Part shown: piece after piece, positions 54,846-62,575 of the stretch | Layout of the letters: each line of letters starts with the position of its first letter | Numbering within the stretch: position 1 is the stretch's first letter | Origin: Hyphomicrobiales bacterium | Lineage (GTDB): Bacteria > Pseudomonadota > Alphaproteobacteria > Rhizobiales > Beijerinckiaceae | Direction: 5' to 3' | Length of the DNA: 64,000 bases | Assembly (NCBI GenBank): GCA_003963405.1 | Contig: RXIY01000031.1 | Coordinates: forward strand, 1-64,000 | Notes under the pieces: generated by a model | Database searches by the model: none | What the model was told of the DNA's origin: nothing | What the model saw: only the letters and a program-made list of their open reading frames with translations | Position numbers and translations under genes: made by a program

Positions 54846-55011
54846 GACAGAAGAACAAGAGAGAAGGACCGCCTCAATCGGCCTAAGGTTTTTCCCTTCG
54901 GTAAAATCTGCTCTCGAAAAAGCAGCCGCTGCGGACTCCCGCTCTGTCGCGTCGCTGATCGAAAAGATTGTCGTTGAATGGCTGAAAACTAACGGTTTTC
55001 TGCCCAAGTGA
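54844..55011 (+). CDS. Small ribbon-helix-helix protein
   Basis: A 55-residue protein on the strand opposite to its neighbours. The sequence TASIGLRFFPSVKSALEKAA, then DSRSVASLIEKIVVEWLKTN has the beta strand and two helices of an RHH DNA-binding dimer, as in antitoxins and Arc-type repressors. It is divergent from the Tat-type gene, so it probably governs the switch of element 2. It ends just 3 bp from the portal gene's 3' end. No toxin partner is adjacent. Confidence 0.6.
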   Translation: MTEEQERRTASIGLRFFPSVKSALEKAAAADSRSVASLIEKIVVEWLKTNGFLPK

Positions 55012-55014
55012 GAG

Positions 55015-56070
55015 CTATTCTGCCCAATCGACAAGCGACGCAAACGGCCCGATATCAATCCCAGCTTCCTTTGCCTGCGCAGCCGCCTGAACCAGCGTCG
55101 CCATCGCCCGCGCTCGCCCGCCCGCGTCGTAGGCTTGCAATGGCCGCGTAAGGTCAACCGTAACATCGCCGCCAAGCTTCAGTGCTGCTTCCTCGGCAAT
55201 AAGACCGGCGATCGGCTGGAGGGTCCATTGCGCAAGGTGACGCTGCGCCTCTCGGACGAGCGGCCCCTGCGCCTGGTGGTTGAACAATGCGGGAAGAACG
55301 CCGAAGGCCCCACAAATCGCCGCGCGCGCCGCCGAAAGCGTTTCTCCGGTCATTGCCTTGCTCAGGTCCGGCGTCACGTCTTGCGGTTTCCAATCGGATA
55401 CGGGAGCGGGTCCGCCTGCCGCCGAGACGTTCACGGACTCGCGGAGCAGAACACGGCCGCGCCGGCCCCGAAAGCCGCTACCGAGCGTTTCGAGATCGAC
55501 GTCGTTGCTTTCCGGGAACGGGACAATCTGTGATCCAAGCGGCGCGTTTTCGAAAACGTCTGTAAGCGCGCCCTCGATCGCGTTCAAAAGCCCAGCCGTC
55601 AGAGACGAACGGCGCAGCGGAGCCGCACCAAGATAGGGAGCCGACGGGTCGCAACCCACGCGCACGTGAAGCACTTCGGCCGCGAGCGCGGTTTCAGTCC
55701 GGCCGCCGCCTGCTTCCGAAATAGAGACCCGGTAAGCAGTCGGAACGCCATCCCGCGTCCGCAAATCCCAGTCCGCACACGGGACAAGCCTTTCGGCTCG
55801 GATCAGGAAAACAGCTTCTCCGCGCAGCGCGAGGGAGCGCCCGATCAGCGCCAGCGTGCGGCGATCCAATAGCGATGTGCCTTCCACGTCGGCAATCGCG
55901 AAGCCATTCTCCCAGAGCGAGACGCAAGATTGCGCCGTCGCCGTCAATTCAGCGACGCCGCGCCGACCTGAAATGTAGCTTTCCCGCGCCGAGATGATCT
56001 CCGACGTGAAGCCGCTCGCGCTTGATCGCTTCTCGATCTTGTCTTTCTGCCAGGGCCAGCGCCATGCCAT
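55015..56070 (-). CDS. HK97-type phage portal protein
   Basis: A 351-residue portal that forms the dodecameric ring through which DNA enters the head. Landmarks are the N-terminal MAWRWPWQKDKIE, the wing/stem region around GLLNAIEGALTDVFENAPLG, and the phrase PALFNHQAQGPLVREAQRHL typical of HK97 portals near the clip. It lies two bases beyond the connector gene in the leftward head operon. The protein is somewhat short for the family, which may reflect a compact head. Confidence 0.85.
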   Translation of the reverse strand: MAWRWPWQKDKIEKRSSASGFTSEIISARESYISGRRGVAELTATAQSCVSLWENGFAIADVEGTSLLDRRTLALIGRSLALRGEAVFLIRAERLVPCADWDLRTRDGVPTAYRVSISEAGGGRTETALAAEVLHVRVGCDPSAPYLGAAPLRRSSLTAGLLNAIEGALTDVFENAPLGSQIVPFPESNDVDLETLGSGFRGRRGRVLLRESVNVSAAGGPAPVSDWKPQDVTPDLSKAMTGETLSAARAAICGAFGVLPALFNHQAQGPLVREAQRHLAQWTLQPIAGLIAEEAALKLGGDVTVDLTRPLQAYDAGGRARAMATLVQAAAQAKEAGIDIGPFASLVDWAE

Positions 56071-56072
56071 GT

Positions 56073-56609
56073 TTATACCCTCCGATACGAGCGCAGAAGG
56101 TCAGCCGCGCCGCTATTTTGGAGCGCCTTGGCGACAGCCGCAGCGTCGAATATGGACGATCCAATTCCGTCCACATGTTCCTCACGCACACCGGGCATGA
56201 CATTCGACTTCACGGCGGCGAGGTGCTCAGCGAGGCGGCGGAAGGCTTCAGCGACGGCCGCAGGCACGTCGCCAGCGCCGACGCTCGCTGTGAACCGATA
56301 CGGCCCTGTCGCAGGCAAATAGAAGCCGCCGAGCGGCGCGGCGTCGAGAATTGCCGTCTCCCAAACGGCGGCCTGCGACCAGACTTCAGTGGCGCTAATC
56401 GTCGCCGGCGCGAGCGGCGGGAACCATTCTCCGCAGCCTTCCACAATCCACACGACGGCGCGAGGAGTGTAGCGATAGGCAATATAGGCTTCGATCCGCT
56501 GCCAGATCATTGCCGCGTCGAGCGCCGCAGCCGGTAGCGTTAGATCGATAGGCTTAGCGGGATATGACGCGGGCCGAGCTTCGGCCTGGTTGATTGTCGT
56601 CGCCATCAT
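56073..56609 (-). CDS. Head-tail connector-like protein
   Basis: A 178-residue protein from the ATG at 56609, which overlaps the protease stop by one base. The segment LDAAMIWQRIEAYIAYRYTP and a later part RFTASVGAGDVPAAVAEAFR recall gp6-like adaptors that close the portal and dock the tail. Position between portal and protease is one step from the usual order, where the connector follows the capsid. The longer frame upstream would overlap the protease gene widely and is rejected. Confidence 0.6.
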   Translation of the reverse strand: MMATTINQAEARPASYPAKPIDLTLPAAALDAAMIWQRIEAYIAYRYTPRAVVWIVEGCGEWFPPLAPATISATEVWSQAAVWETAILDAAPLGGFYLPATGPYRFTASVGAGDVPAAVAEAFRRLAEHLAAVKSNVMPGVREEHVDGIGSSIFDAAAVAKALQNSGAADLLRSYRRV

Positions 56610-57139
56610 CACGCCCTCCACCTTCCGAGCGTGGGGCGCAATCCAACCTTCTGCAAATTTGCAAAATGTGAACGCGCTTCGACGGTTGTGTCCGAATAAG
56701 CTGGCCACGACTGCACGATGGAAATTTCGTGCAAATTTACGGCGCGCAGCTCGCGCCGATTGCCGCGCCACGCCTCTCCGGCCGGCGCAACCTTGAAGCC
56801 GAACGAGGCTCCGCCAATATCGCCTCTCTCGGCCAGCGCCAGCACGTCGCGCGCGGCTTGTGTGTCGGGTAGGTCGAGCGAAAAATGAAGCCCGCGCGTG
56901 TCTTCAACGAGCCGAAGCGTTCCGCTCTTCGTGCGTCCCAGGACGCGCGATGGATCATGATCCACGAGCGCCAGAACGTCGCGCCCGCTCGCGAGCGAGC
57001 TTGCAAAAGCCCCGGACTGGATGCTTTCGACAAAATCGCCAATGCGCGTTTCGACGCCGAAGGTCGCGGCGTAACCTTCGAGTCGGCGGGGATTGCTCCC
57101 CGCCGCTCGAAGCTCGATTTGAAGGGCGCGGCGCTCCAT
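56609..57139 (-). CDS. HK97-family prohead protease
   Basis: A 176-residue maturation protease that trims the capsid scaffold. Family features are the N-terminus LEGYAATFGVETRIGDFVES, the catalytic-His region in VLALVDHDPSRVLGR, the central LPDTQAARDVLALAERGDI and the Ser region GGASFGFKV. The start overlaps the stop of the capsid gene by one base. A complete protease implies a functional head pathway. Confidence 0.88.
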   Translation of the reverse strand: MERRALQIELRAAGSNPRRLEGYAATFGVETRIGDFVESIQSGAFASSLASGRDVLALVDHDPSRVLGRTKSGTLRLVEDTRGLHFSLDLPDTQAARDVLALAERGDIGGASFGFKVAPAGEAWRGNRRELRAVNLHEISIVQSWPAYSDTTVEARSHFANLQKVGLRPTLGRWRA

Positions 57140-58395
57140 TACTGGACGCCCGTGAGGATTTGCAGTTGGACCGGACGGGAGACCGTCACGTCCATCGTGG
57201 CGAGCGCCGTGAGACGCAGGCCGCCGCTTGCCGCGTCACTGTAGGGATCGCGGATCACGTCAATCGCGCCCCAGGCGCCGACGAAGATCGGGGGAACGCC
57301 TCCGATCGTCGTGGTGAGAAGCGCCTTCGAAGACACCGGCGGCCCGCCAGCCGGGGCGGCGAGCGCATTAGACGAGGCGGCGATATTCGAGAGAGGAATG
57401 TTTTTGATCAGCCGATCCCACTCACTGACAGCAGTATTGGTAATCAGCGTGTTATCCATCGTGTCCCAGACTTCCGGGCGAATGAGCAGACGCACATCGG
57501 CCGGTGAAGTCGCGGCGTTAGCGATCATGAACGTCTTGACGGCGGTCCGGAAAGCCGCCCAGGACGCCGCCGCGTTCACAGCGGTTGACGTGATCCCATA
57601 GGAGCCGACAAGAACGCCGGCGGGCTCGCCAGACGCGCCCGCGCCAAGAAACACCGCCTTGTCGAGAGCCACGCCAATCGCGCCGTTCATGTCACGCCGC
57701 ACGGCCTGCTCGATCGCGTCGCCACCCTGCTTCAGGGTCACGCGCGTGAGCTTCATTTGGACGCCGAGCGTGTTCGTCGGCTTCAACGGCTTCTGGGTCG
57801 TCGCGTAAGCCGTCGGACCGCCAACGGCTCCCGTTTCGCTCGCCGCCCAGGCCGCCGACACCGCAGAGGTAGTGACCGGATAGTCAACCTCGCCGCTATC
57901 GATGCTCAGCATGCTCGCGCCCATACGAACGGCGGCGCTATCGGCGAAAATGCGATCGATGATCGGCGCGACGCGGATCGGGTTCGGCGTGCCGCTAGCG
58001 ACTGTCTCGCCGACGCGCCTCTCGAGCGCGGCCCATGGAACCGGCACGCCACGATAACCGCCGCGATTGCGCAGCTCGGAGACGATTTCCGCCGTTGGCC
58101 CGTTGAGCACCCGTCCTTCGTCGAGAAACAGCGCCACCTGCCGCATTTCGAACCGAGATACGAGATCGTCGTATTCGCGGTCGCCGCGCGTTTCTAGATC
58201 GTCTCGCGCCTCGCGGCGTTCCTGGTCCTCGGCAATCAATGCCGCGCGGTAGCGCGTTTCGTTCTGACGGTATTCGGCATCGAGCGTCTCCATCGAACGA
58301 ATTTCGTCCGCAGTCGCGTCGGCCTTTCCGACAAGCCCGGCGAGAGCCTGGCGGATTTCGCTCTGTCGGCGAGAAATTTTTACACTTTCAAGCAT
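57139..58395 (-). CDS. HK97-family major capsid protein
   Basis: A 418-residue capsid subunit. The first 120 residues are helical and charged (SEIRQALAGLVGKADATADE then ENEA-like RYRAALIAEDQERREARDDL), the scaffold-like delta domain that the protease removes. The HK97 core follows, with the E-loop, then GVALDKAVFLGAGASGEPAG and a C-terminal beta part with GAWGAIDVIRDPYSDAASGG. The ATG at 58395 overlaps the HNH stop by eight bases. Length fits the family. Confidence 0.92.
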   Translation of the reverse strand: MLESVKISRRQSEIRQALAGLVGKADATADEIRSMETLDAEYRQNETRYRAALIAEDQERREARDDLETRGDREYDDLVSRFEMRQVALFLDEGRVLNGPTAEIVSELRNRGGYRGVPVPWAALERRVGETVASGTPNPIRVAPIIDRIFADSAAVRMGASMLSIDSGEVDYPVTTSAVSAAWAASETGAVGGPTAYATTQKPLKPTNTLGVQMKLTRVTLKQGGDAIEQAVRRDMNGAIGVALDKAVFLGAGASGEPAGVLVGSYGITSTAVNAAASWAAFRTAVKTFMIANAATSPADVRLLIRPEVWDTMDNTLITNTAVSEWDRLIKNIPLSNIAASSNALAAPAGGPPVSSKALLTTTIGGVPPIFVGAWGAIDVIRDPYSDAASGGLRLTALATMDVTVSRPVQLQILTGVQ

Positions 58396-58696
58396 GTTGT
58401 AGTTCCTTGACCAGTTGCTTCCACGCCTCCCGGCGCGGATCGATTTGACCCAGACCAATTTCCAGCCGCGTCTTCCGCGAGTGGCACGCAACGCATAGGG
58501 TTTGCAGATTGAGCGGCTCGTAAGCCAACTCGGGGTGCGTCCTAACGGGGTGCACGTGATCTACTTCGAGGTCTCCGCGTGCTCCGCACTCCACGCATTT
58601 GAAGCCGTCACGGCGCAACACAGCTATGCGCAGCGCCTTCCATCGGCGAGTGCGGATCACGGCCCCGGAGTGGCGGTTATATTTTTTCAGACCCAT
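58388..58696 (-). CDS. HNH endonuclease beside the terminase
   Basis: A 102-residue nuclease: GFKCVECGARGDLEVDHVHP holds the first Cys pair and the DH catalytic core, and PLNLQTLCVACHSRKTRLE the second Cys pair and final His. In HK97-type phages such an HNH protein works with the large terminase in DNA cutting at cos sites. The start overlaps the terminase stop by 10 bp. The long N-terminal extension of the same frame is terminase shadow. Confidence 0.88.
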   Translation of the reverse strand: MGLKKYNRHSGAVIRTRRWKALRIAVLRRDGFKCVECGARGDLEVDHVHPVRTHPELAYEPLNLQTLCVACHSRKTRLEIGLGQIDPRREAWKQLVKELQHA

Positions 58697-60207
58697 GCCA
58701 CCGCCCTCGCCTTCTTGGTCGCCCGTCCAGTCGTGCGAACGCCCTCGGCCACGGCGAGTAGGGTCGCTGCGGCGGCATCGATACGTCCGGTGGAGCGGCC
58801 CTTGGCGAGTTTGTGGTTGCCCGCCGGATCGACGAGCGTAATCGCGTCGGCAAATGCCGATCGCAGCAACAGCGAGGGACGCGCCTTTACCTTTCCGTCG
58901 AATACCGCCCGCCGAAATCGCTCGATATCCTCGCTTCCATCGCGCCATCCGAAGCCACGCCAGACGAGCGGCGCGCGAATGCCCGCCTTGTCGATGGCTT
59001 CGCCGATTTCGGACTGCTTGAAGCGGTCCATCACGAGAGCGCCGATAGGTTGCCCCTCGACGTGCTTCAACACCTCCGCCAGCCAACTGGCGACAGGGAC
59101 CGTCATTTCGCCGACCGTGAATAGCTCGCCGCGCGTGTGCATTTCGACGTAGCGCCCGGACACCCCATCAGCGTGGCCGCGATCGAGCAGCGACGGCTTT
59201 GCGGGGAAGTGCGCGATGCATTCCAGCCGTCCTGTGCTTGGCCAGTAATAGGCTGCGGCGGACATGGAGGCGGAGCCGCCCAGGTCTATTCCGATGGTGA
59301 CGGGTCCCTCTCGACCGGCGAAGAACAGGTCATCCGTCTCGCAGGATAACCACTGGTCGGCGGTAAGCAGAACGGAGCGGTTTTCGTCAGAGACGCGCTG
59401 ATTGAGGTTATAGAGGCGCCATGAGGTGAGCGCCGATCCCCCGCGAGCAACCGCTCGCCGCGCCTGGGCGATCAGCCATTCCAGCGAAGCGCCGACGCCG
59501 TATTCAGATCCGGGATTTGCCGCTTTGATTGCCTCGATATCGTCGGGCGCGCAACCGTCCGGCGCTCTGTGTTCCTGGACATAGGAGCCTTGCACGGGCT
59601 CGTCGATCCATTTGGAGAAGGCGTGTGTGTCGTCGCTCGCGCTGGTCGAGACGAGGAGCATTCGCCCATTTCGCTTTCCGACGCCGGATAATAGGGCATG
59701 TTCCAGCGCGTCGCCTTTTTCACGCTCCCAATGTCCGCGTTCGTCGCAGATGCACAGGGTCGGCGAGGTGCCGAGCGCCGTTCGGCCATCGGCCGGAAGA
59801 ACGCGAATAAGATGCGGGCCGGTTTCGTCGTCAAACTCGATTTCGAGGCGCGGCGCGCGGCGGAACGTCAGCCGTTTTTGGATATCGTCAGGAAGAGAGC
59901 GCGCAAGGCCGCTGACATAATCCCATACGACGCGCGCCTGGTCCCGTGTGCGAGCGCCGATGAGACACTCCCGGCGGGGTTGGGCGTCGATTTCGCCGAG
60001 CAGATGGGCGAGCGCTACCCCTGCGGAGATCGCCGACTTTCCAGCGCCGCGTCCCACGCTCAGCACGCCGATGGTGACGCAATCGGCAAGCGCGCCCTCT
60101 AGGAACTGGCGCTGATAGGGTGCCAACACGATCGGCTGGCCCGCCAAAGGCCCCGTCGGAACCGCCAGACTTTCAATGAATTTAATAGCCTGTTCTGCTT
60201 CGGCCAT
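58687..60207 (-). CDS. Phage terminase large subunit
   Basis: A 506-residue packaging motor. The ATPase has a Walker A-like VGRGAGKS at about residues 51-58 and Walker B SPTLCICDERGHW, with the coupling motif in LLVSTSASDD. The nuclease domain has Asp in TIGIDLGGSASMSAA and further acidic residues in ALVMDRFKQSE. The N-terminal LAPYQRQFLEGAL is the adenine-binding stretch. It is the leading structural gene of element 2 and is intact. The P-loop and nuclease residues look active. Confidence 0.93.
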   Translation of the reverse strand: MAEAEQAIKFIESLAVPTGPLAGQPIVLAPYQRQFLEGALADCVTIGVLSVGRGAGKSAISAGVALAHLLGEIDAQPRRECLIGARTRDQARVVWDYVSGLARSLPDDIQKRLTFRRAPRLEIEFDDETGPHLIRVLPADGRTALGTSPTLCICDERGHWEREKGDALEHALLSGVGKRNGRMLLVSTSASDDTHAFSKWIDEPVQGSYVQEHRAPDGCAPDDIEAIKAANPGSEYGVGASLEWLIAQARRAVARGGSALTSWRLYNLNQRVSDENRSVLLTADQWLSCETDDLFFAGREGPVTIGIDLGGSASMSAAAYYWPSTGRLECIAHFPAKPSLLDRGHADGVSGRYVEMHTRGELFTVGEMTVPVASWLAEVLKHVEGQPIGALVMDRFKQSEIGEAIDKAGIRAPLVWRGFGWRDGSEDIERFRRAVFDGKVKARPSLLLRSAFADAITLVDPAGNHKLAKGRSTGRIDAAAATLLAVAEGVRTTGRATKKARAVAWV

Positions 60208-60243
60208 GACCTAACTCTGTGAGCGCGAAAGGAAAACTCCCCA

Positions 60244-60507
60244 TCACGAATGCCGGCCCCCGGAGCTTTCCAGCCATTGGGACCGTTTCCGCTCTTTCTG
60301 CCTTTCTCGCTTGGCCTTCTTGGTAATTTTCTTGCGCGCGGCGCGATCGCGTTCGAGCGCCGCAGCCGCCTCGGGCAGGACTTTCGCTTCGTTGCGAGCC
60401 GTGAACCGCGCATCGCGCGGATGATCTTCACTATCGGCCGCCTTCGCGCGCCGCCGCCGACGCGCTGAGGATGAGACACTGTCTTTGTCATCACGCATCT
60501 CGGTCAT
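60244..60507 (-). CDS. Small basic protein before the terminase
   Basis: An 87-residue, strongly basic protein (AAALERDRAARKKITKKAKR then RERQKERKRSQ). It ends 36 bp before the large-terminase start, the place of a small terminase subunit, but I see no helix-turn-helix or known motif. A DNA-binding role is likely from charge alone. The ATG at 60507 is chosen from a longer frame with a shadow-like N-terminus. Confidence 0.4.
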   Translation of the reverse strand: MTEMRDDKDSVSSSARRRRRAKAADSEDHPRDARFTARNEAKVLPEAAAALERDRAARKKITKKAKRERQKERKRSQWLESSGGRHS

Positions 60508-60597
60508 GGAGGTCACGCGCGGATGCGTCCGGCGCGAGCGCCCGGACATGGTTGCGGGGAATGTTTGATGATTGCGCCGTAGAAGAAGGCGGACCAA

Positions 60598-61009
60598 TTT
60601 TCGGTCGCCTGTCCGCTCGGTCTATTTCTATGATTGAAGCAGCGAATAAAGCTTCGCACTCGCGCAAACATTCGTTCGCGTCGTGTTCCTCAGTGCTTCA
60701 CTCGATCGGACGCTTTTGGCGTTGCACCACGAGTTAACACGCTCCACTTGTGCGCGGGAGTAGCGCAGGCTTCGCACTCAGCCAAACTGTCGTTTGACTT
60801 TGTGGAAATGTCCGCAGCTTGTGTTTGGCCGACGGCACTTTTTATCACAAGCTCGACATGGGGGCCTGGACATGTGGGGACCCCAACCGTGTGGTATTCG
60901 CTCTTGCGACGCCGCCGCACAGATGCTTTCCGTGCCTTAACATCGCAGAATTCGAATATGCCGGAATTCTTTTATTGATTTCCTTAATTCGTCAACTGCC
61001 CGCTCGCCG
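60598..61009. other. Non-coding stretch with a near-direct repeat
   Basis: No gene is supported. GCTTCGCACTC begins both 60651-60678 and 60769-60796, and the two 28-base words agree at 22 positions. It lies between the small basic gene and the HTH gene, so it could hold the packaging (cos/pac) or origin site of element 2. Confidence 0.35.
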
Positions 61010-61774
61010 TCATTTTCTGGTTGTCCACAACCTTCGTGGAATTCCTTCCCGCATAGCCCTTCGCTCGTTCTCCGAAATAGGCATGTCGAACGCCGAGAAG
61101 CTATTTTTCAACTCTTTGCTCTTCGTGGGGCTCACAATTTTGGGAAATTTGGACCCTATCGGGCGATGAGCCGTTGGTCCGCGCTTGATCCACGCGCGCC
61201 ATTCGGCCGAGACAATTTCGATCAGGTTGGTAAGGCTTTTACGCCCACTCTGCGGTCGCTCAGTTATCTTTAGGTGTCGCAGGCGCCGGGCTTCGTGAAG
61301 AGTGTTCTGCACGCTCGTGCGGCACACGCCGGCAAGCGCAGCGATCTTGTCTATCGGCAAGTCACACACGCCGTGGTGTTTTATTTCCCCTGCAATGATC
61401 GCCAGAACGGCCCGCTGTCCCTCTGTGTAATTCTCGCGCAATTTAGGGGGCAGAACTGCCGATCCGCCGAGCGTCCGGCGTCGGTCGCGTGACGCCTTCC
61501 GATCCGGAGACCGAGGCCGCTGGCGCGGAACAAGGCGACTGAGAAACTGTCCCATTTTGCGGCCCGGCGCACCGCACGAGGCGTTACGGGATGGCCCACG
61601 GCGCAGATCGAGCAAAGATTGCAGCGCCTCCGCGTCACCCTCGCGAATGACGCCATCGCCAAAGCTGCGCCAAATCGTGCCCGCCAACTCGGCAAACTTC
61701 TCGCGCGAATTCGCGGAGGAAATCGCATCGCGAATGGCATCGGCAGCCGGGCTGGTAGCTCTGGCGAGGCTCAT
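61010..61774 (-). CDS. Winged-helix DNA-binding protein of element 2
   Basis: A 254-residue protein. The central domain YTEGQRAVLAIIAGEIKHHG, then DKIAALAGVCRTSVQNTLHE and LRHLKITERPQSG is a winged helix as in replication initiators and phage regulators. The N-terminus is helical (AADAIRDAISSANSREKFAE) and the C-terminus is polar and Lys-rich. It overlaps the PC4-like gene by four bases. It could be the replication or transcription activator of the element; no repressor-like gene is otherwise seen. Confidence 0.55.
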   Translation of the reverse strand: MSLARATSPAADAIRDAISSANSREKFAELAGTIWRSFGDGVIREGDAEALQSLLDLRRGPSRNASCGAPGRKMGQFLSRLVPRQRPRSPDRKASRDRRRTLGGSAVLPPKLRENYTEGQRAVLAIIAGEIKHHGVCDLPIDKIAALAGVCRTSVQNTLHEARRLRHLKITERPQSGRKSLTNLIEIVSAEWRAWIKRGPTAHRPIGSKFPKIVSPTKSKELKNSFSAFDMPISENERRAMREGIPRRLWTTRK

Positions 61775-62139
61775 TGTTGGCCCTCGTTGAGCAAGCCCAG
61801 CTCGGCGGCCGTTTCCTTCGCTTTTTGCAAAGCGTCAGCAAGGTCCGGAAGGTGCTTGACCGACAGGCTCAGCCCCGACTTTCCGGGCTTTAGCGCGCCT
61901 TCTCCGTCGCGATACCATGTCCGCACGTCGATGCAGATCGCTTTGAAGTATTTGTGGAGACAGACGCGGAGCATTTCGCGTTTGTTGCGCTGCCACTCGG
62001 CGACAACGACGGGAAGGCCATTTTCGAGGTTTGACAAATGGTCGGAAACCCCTTGAAATTCAGTAGGGCTATACCCCCCGGTTTGACCTTTTAACCCGTT
62101 GATTTCATGAGAATGTGGCTTCCCCGCCACTCCGACCAT
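61771..62139 (-). CDS. PC4/p15-like transcriptional coactivator
   Basis: A 122-residue protein whose C-terminal 75 residues match the PC4 single-strand-binding fold: ICIDVRTWYRDGEGALKPGK then SGLSLSVKHLPDLADALQKA. The N-terminus is less certain. The frame continues past the att core, and the most likely ATG (62137-62139) lies inside the third att copy itself; a TTG nearer the domain is an alternative. Placed at the right edge of element 2, it would be separated from outside sequence on excision. Confidence 0.6.
   Translation of the reverse strand: MVGVAGKPHSHEINGLKGQTGGYSPTEFQGVSDHLSNLENGLPVVVAEWQRNKREMLRVCLHKYFKAICIDVRTWYRDGEGALKPGKSGLSLSVKHLPDLADALQKAKETAAELGLLNEGQQ
62123..62139 (+). repeat. 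attR of element 2: 17-bp copy of tRNA-Pro 3' end
   Basis: CCCGCCACTCCGACCAT is identical to the end of the 47-bp repeats at 38767-38783 and 52042-52058. It marks the right boundary of element 2. The shorter identity suggests a shorter crossover core, or an older insertion. Confidence 0.75.
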
Positions 62140-62347
62140 GCACTGCAAATGATCATAAAAAGCAGGCGCATATGCGCTGGATCGTCGTCTCTGGTTGGAA
62201 GGGCGGCTTGATCCACGCTCTTCTGTGGCCGCGCCGATAACCTCGCCTCGGCAAACGCCCTTGGAAGACTTCAATTTGCCTGAGCCCTTCAAAAAGAGGG
62301 CGCCGACGACAATATCCTCAGCGTCCTGGTTTCATCAGGAGGCGATC

Positions 62348-62443
62348 ATGCGTGTGCTCAACAGCCCCACCTTGATATCCTTGGCGTTTTGGGTTGCGAC
62401 CACGGGCGTCGCATACGCTGGGAAAATCATCGGCAACGGTTAG
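62348..62443 (+). CDS. Possible 31-residue secreted peptide
   Basis: AGGAGG lies five bases before the ATG, a near-perfect ribosome site. The product, MRVLNSPTLISLAFWVATTG then VAYAGKIIGNG, looks like a signal peptide with a seven-residue mature part. It lies in the first chromosomal sequence after element 2. It may be a remnant of a longer exported protein. No family is recognised. Confidence 0.35.
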   Translation: MRVLNSPTLISLAFWVATTGVAYAGKIIGNG

Positions 62444-62575
62444 GCTCGACGGAGCCGGCCAGTGGTTCGCCGCTCGCTCTCCATCCGGGTTAAATGGGCC
62501 GCGAAATCGATTCTTTCATCCGGACGGGCGGGCGGCGCGTTCTTCTGATTTGCGTTCCAGCATGCAAAATCGCTT

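Larger units (their letters stand above)
52012..62139. mobile_element. Integrated element 2, capsid-encoding phage satellite candidate
   Basis: A 10.1-kb element between the second and third copies of the tRNA-Pro end. It has an integrase, an excisionase-like protein, two zinc-finger paralogues, a ribbon-helix-helix protein and a full HK97-type head module from portal to large terminase. Two DNA-binding genes end it. Tail, baseplate, lysis, repressor and replication genes typical of a prophage are not seen. This is the make-up of capsid-forming satellites, which make their own head and borrow helper tails. A deleted prophage is the alternative. Confidence 0.7.

Noticed and set aside
52058..62139. 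Gene transfer agent cluster
   Set aside because: Known alphaproteobacterial GTA clusters carry tail and baseplate genes and no integrase or att repeats; this element has an integrase and repeats but no tail genes.
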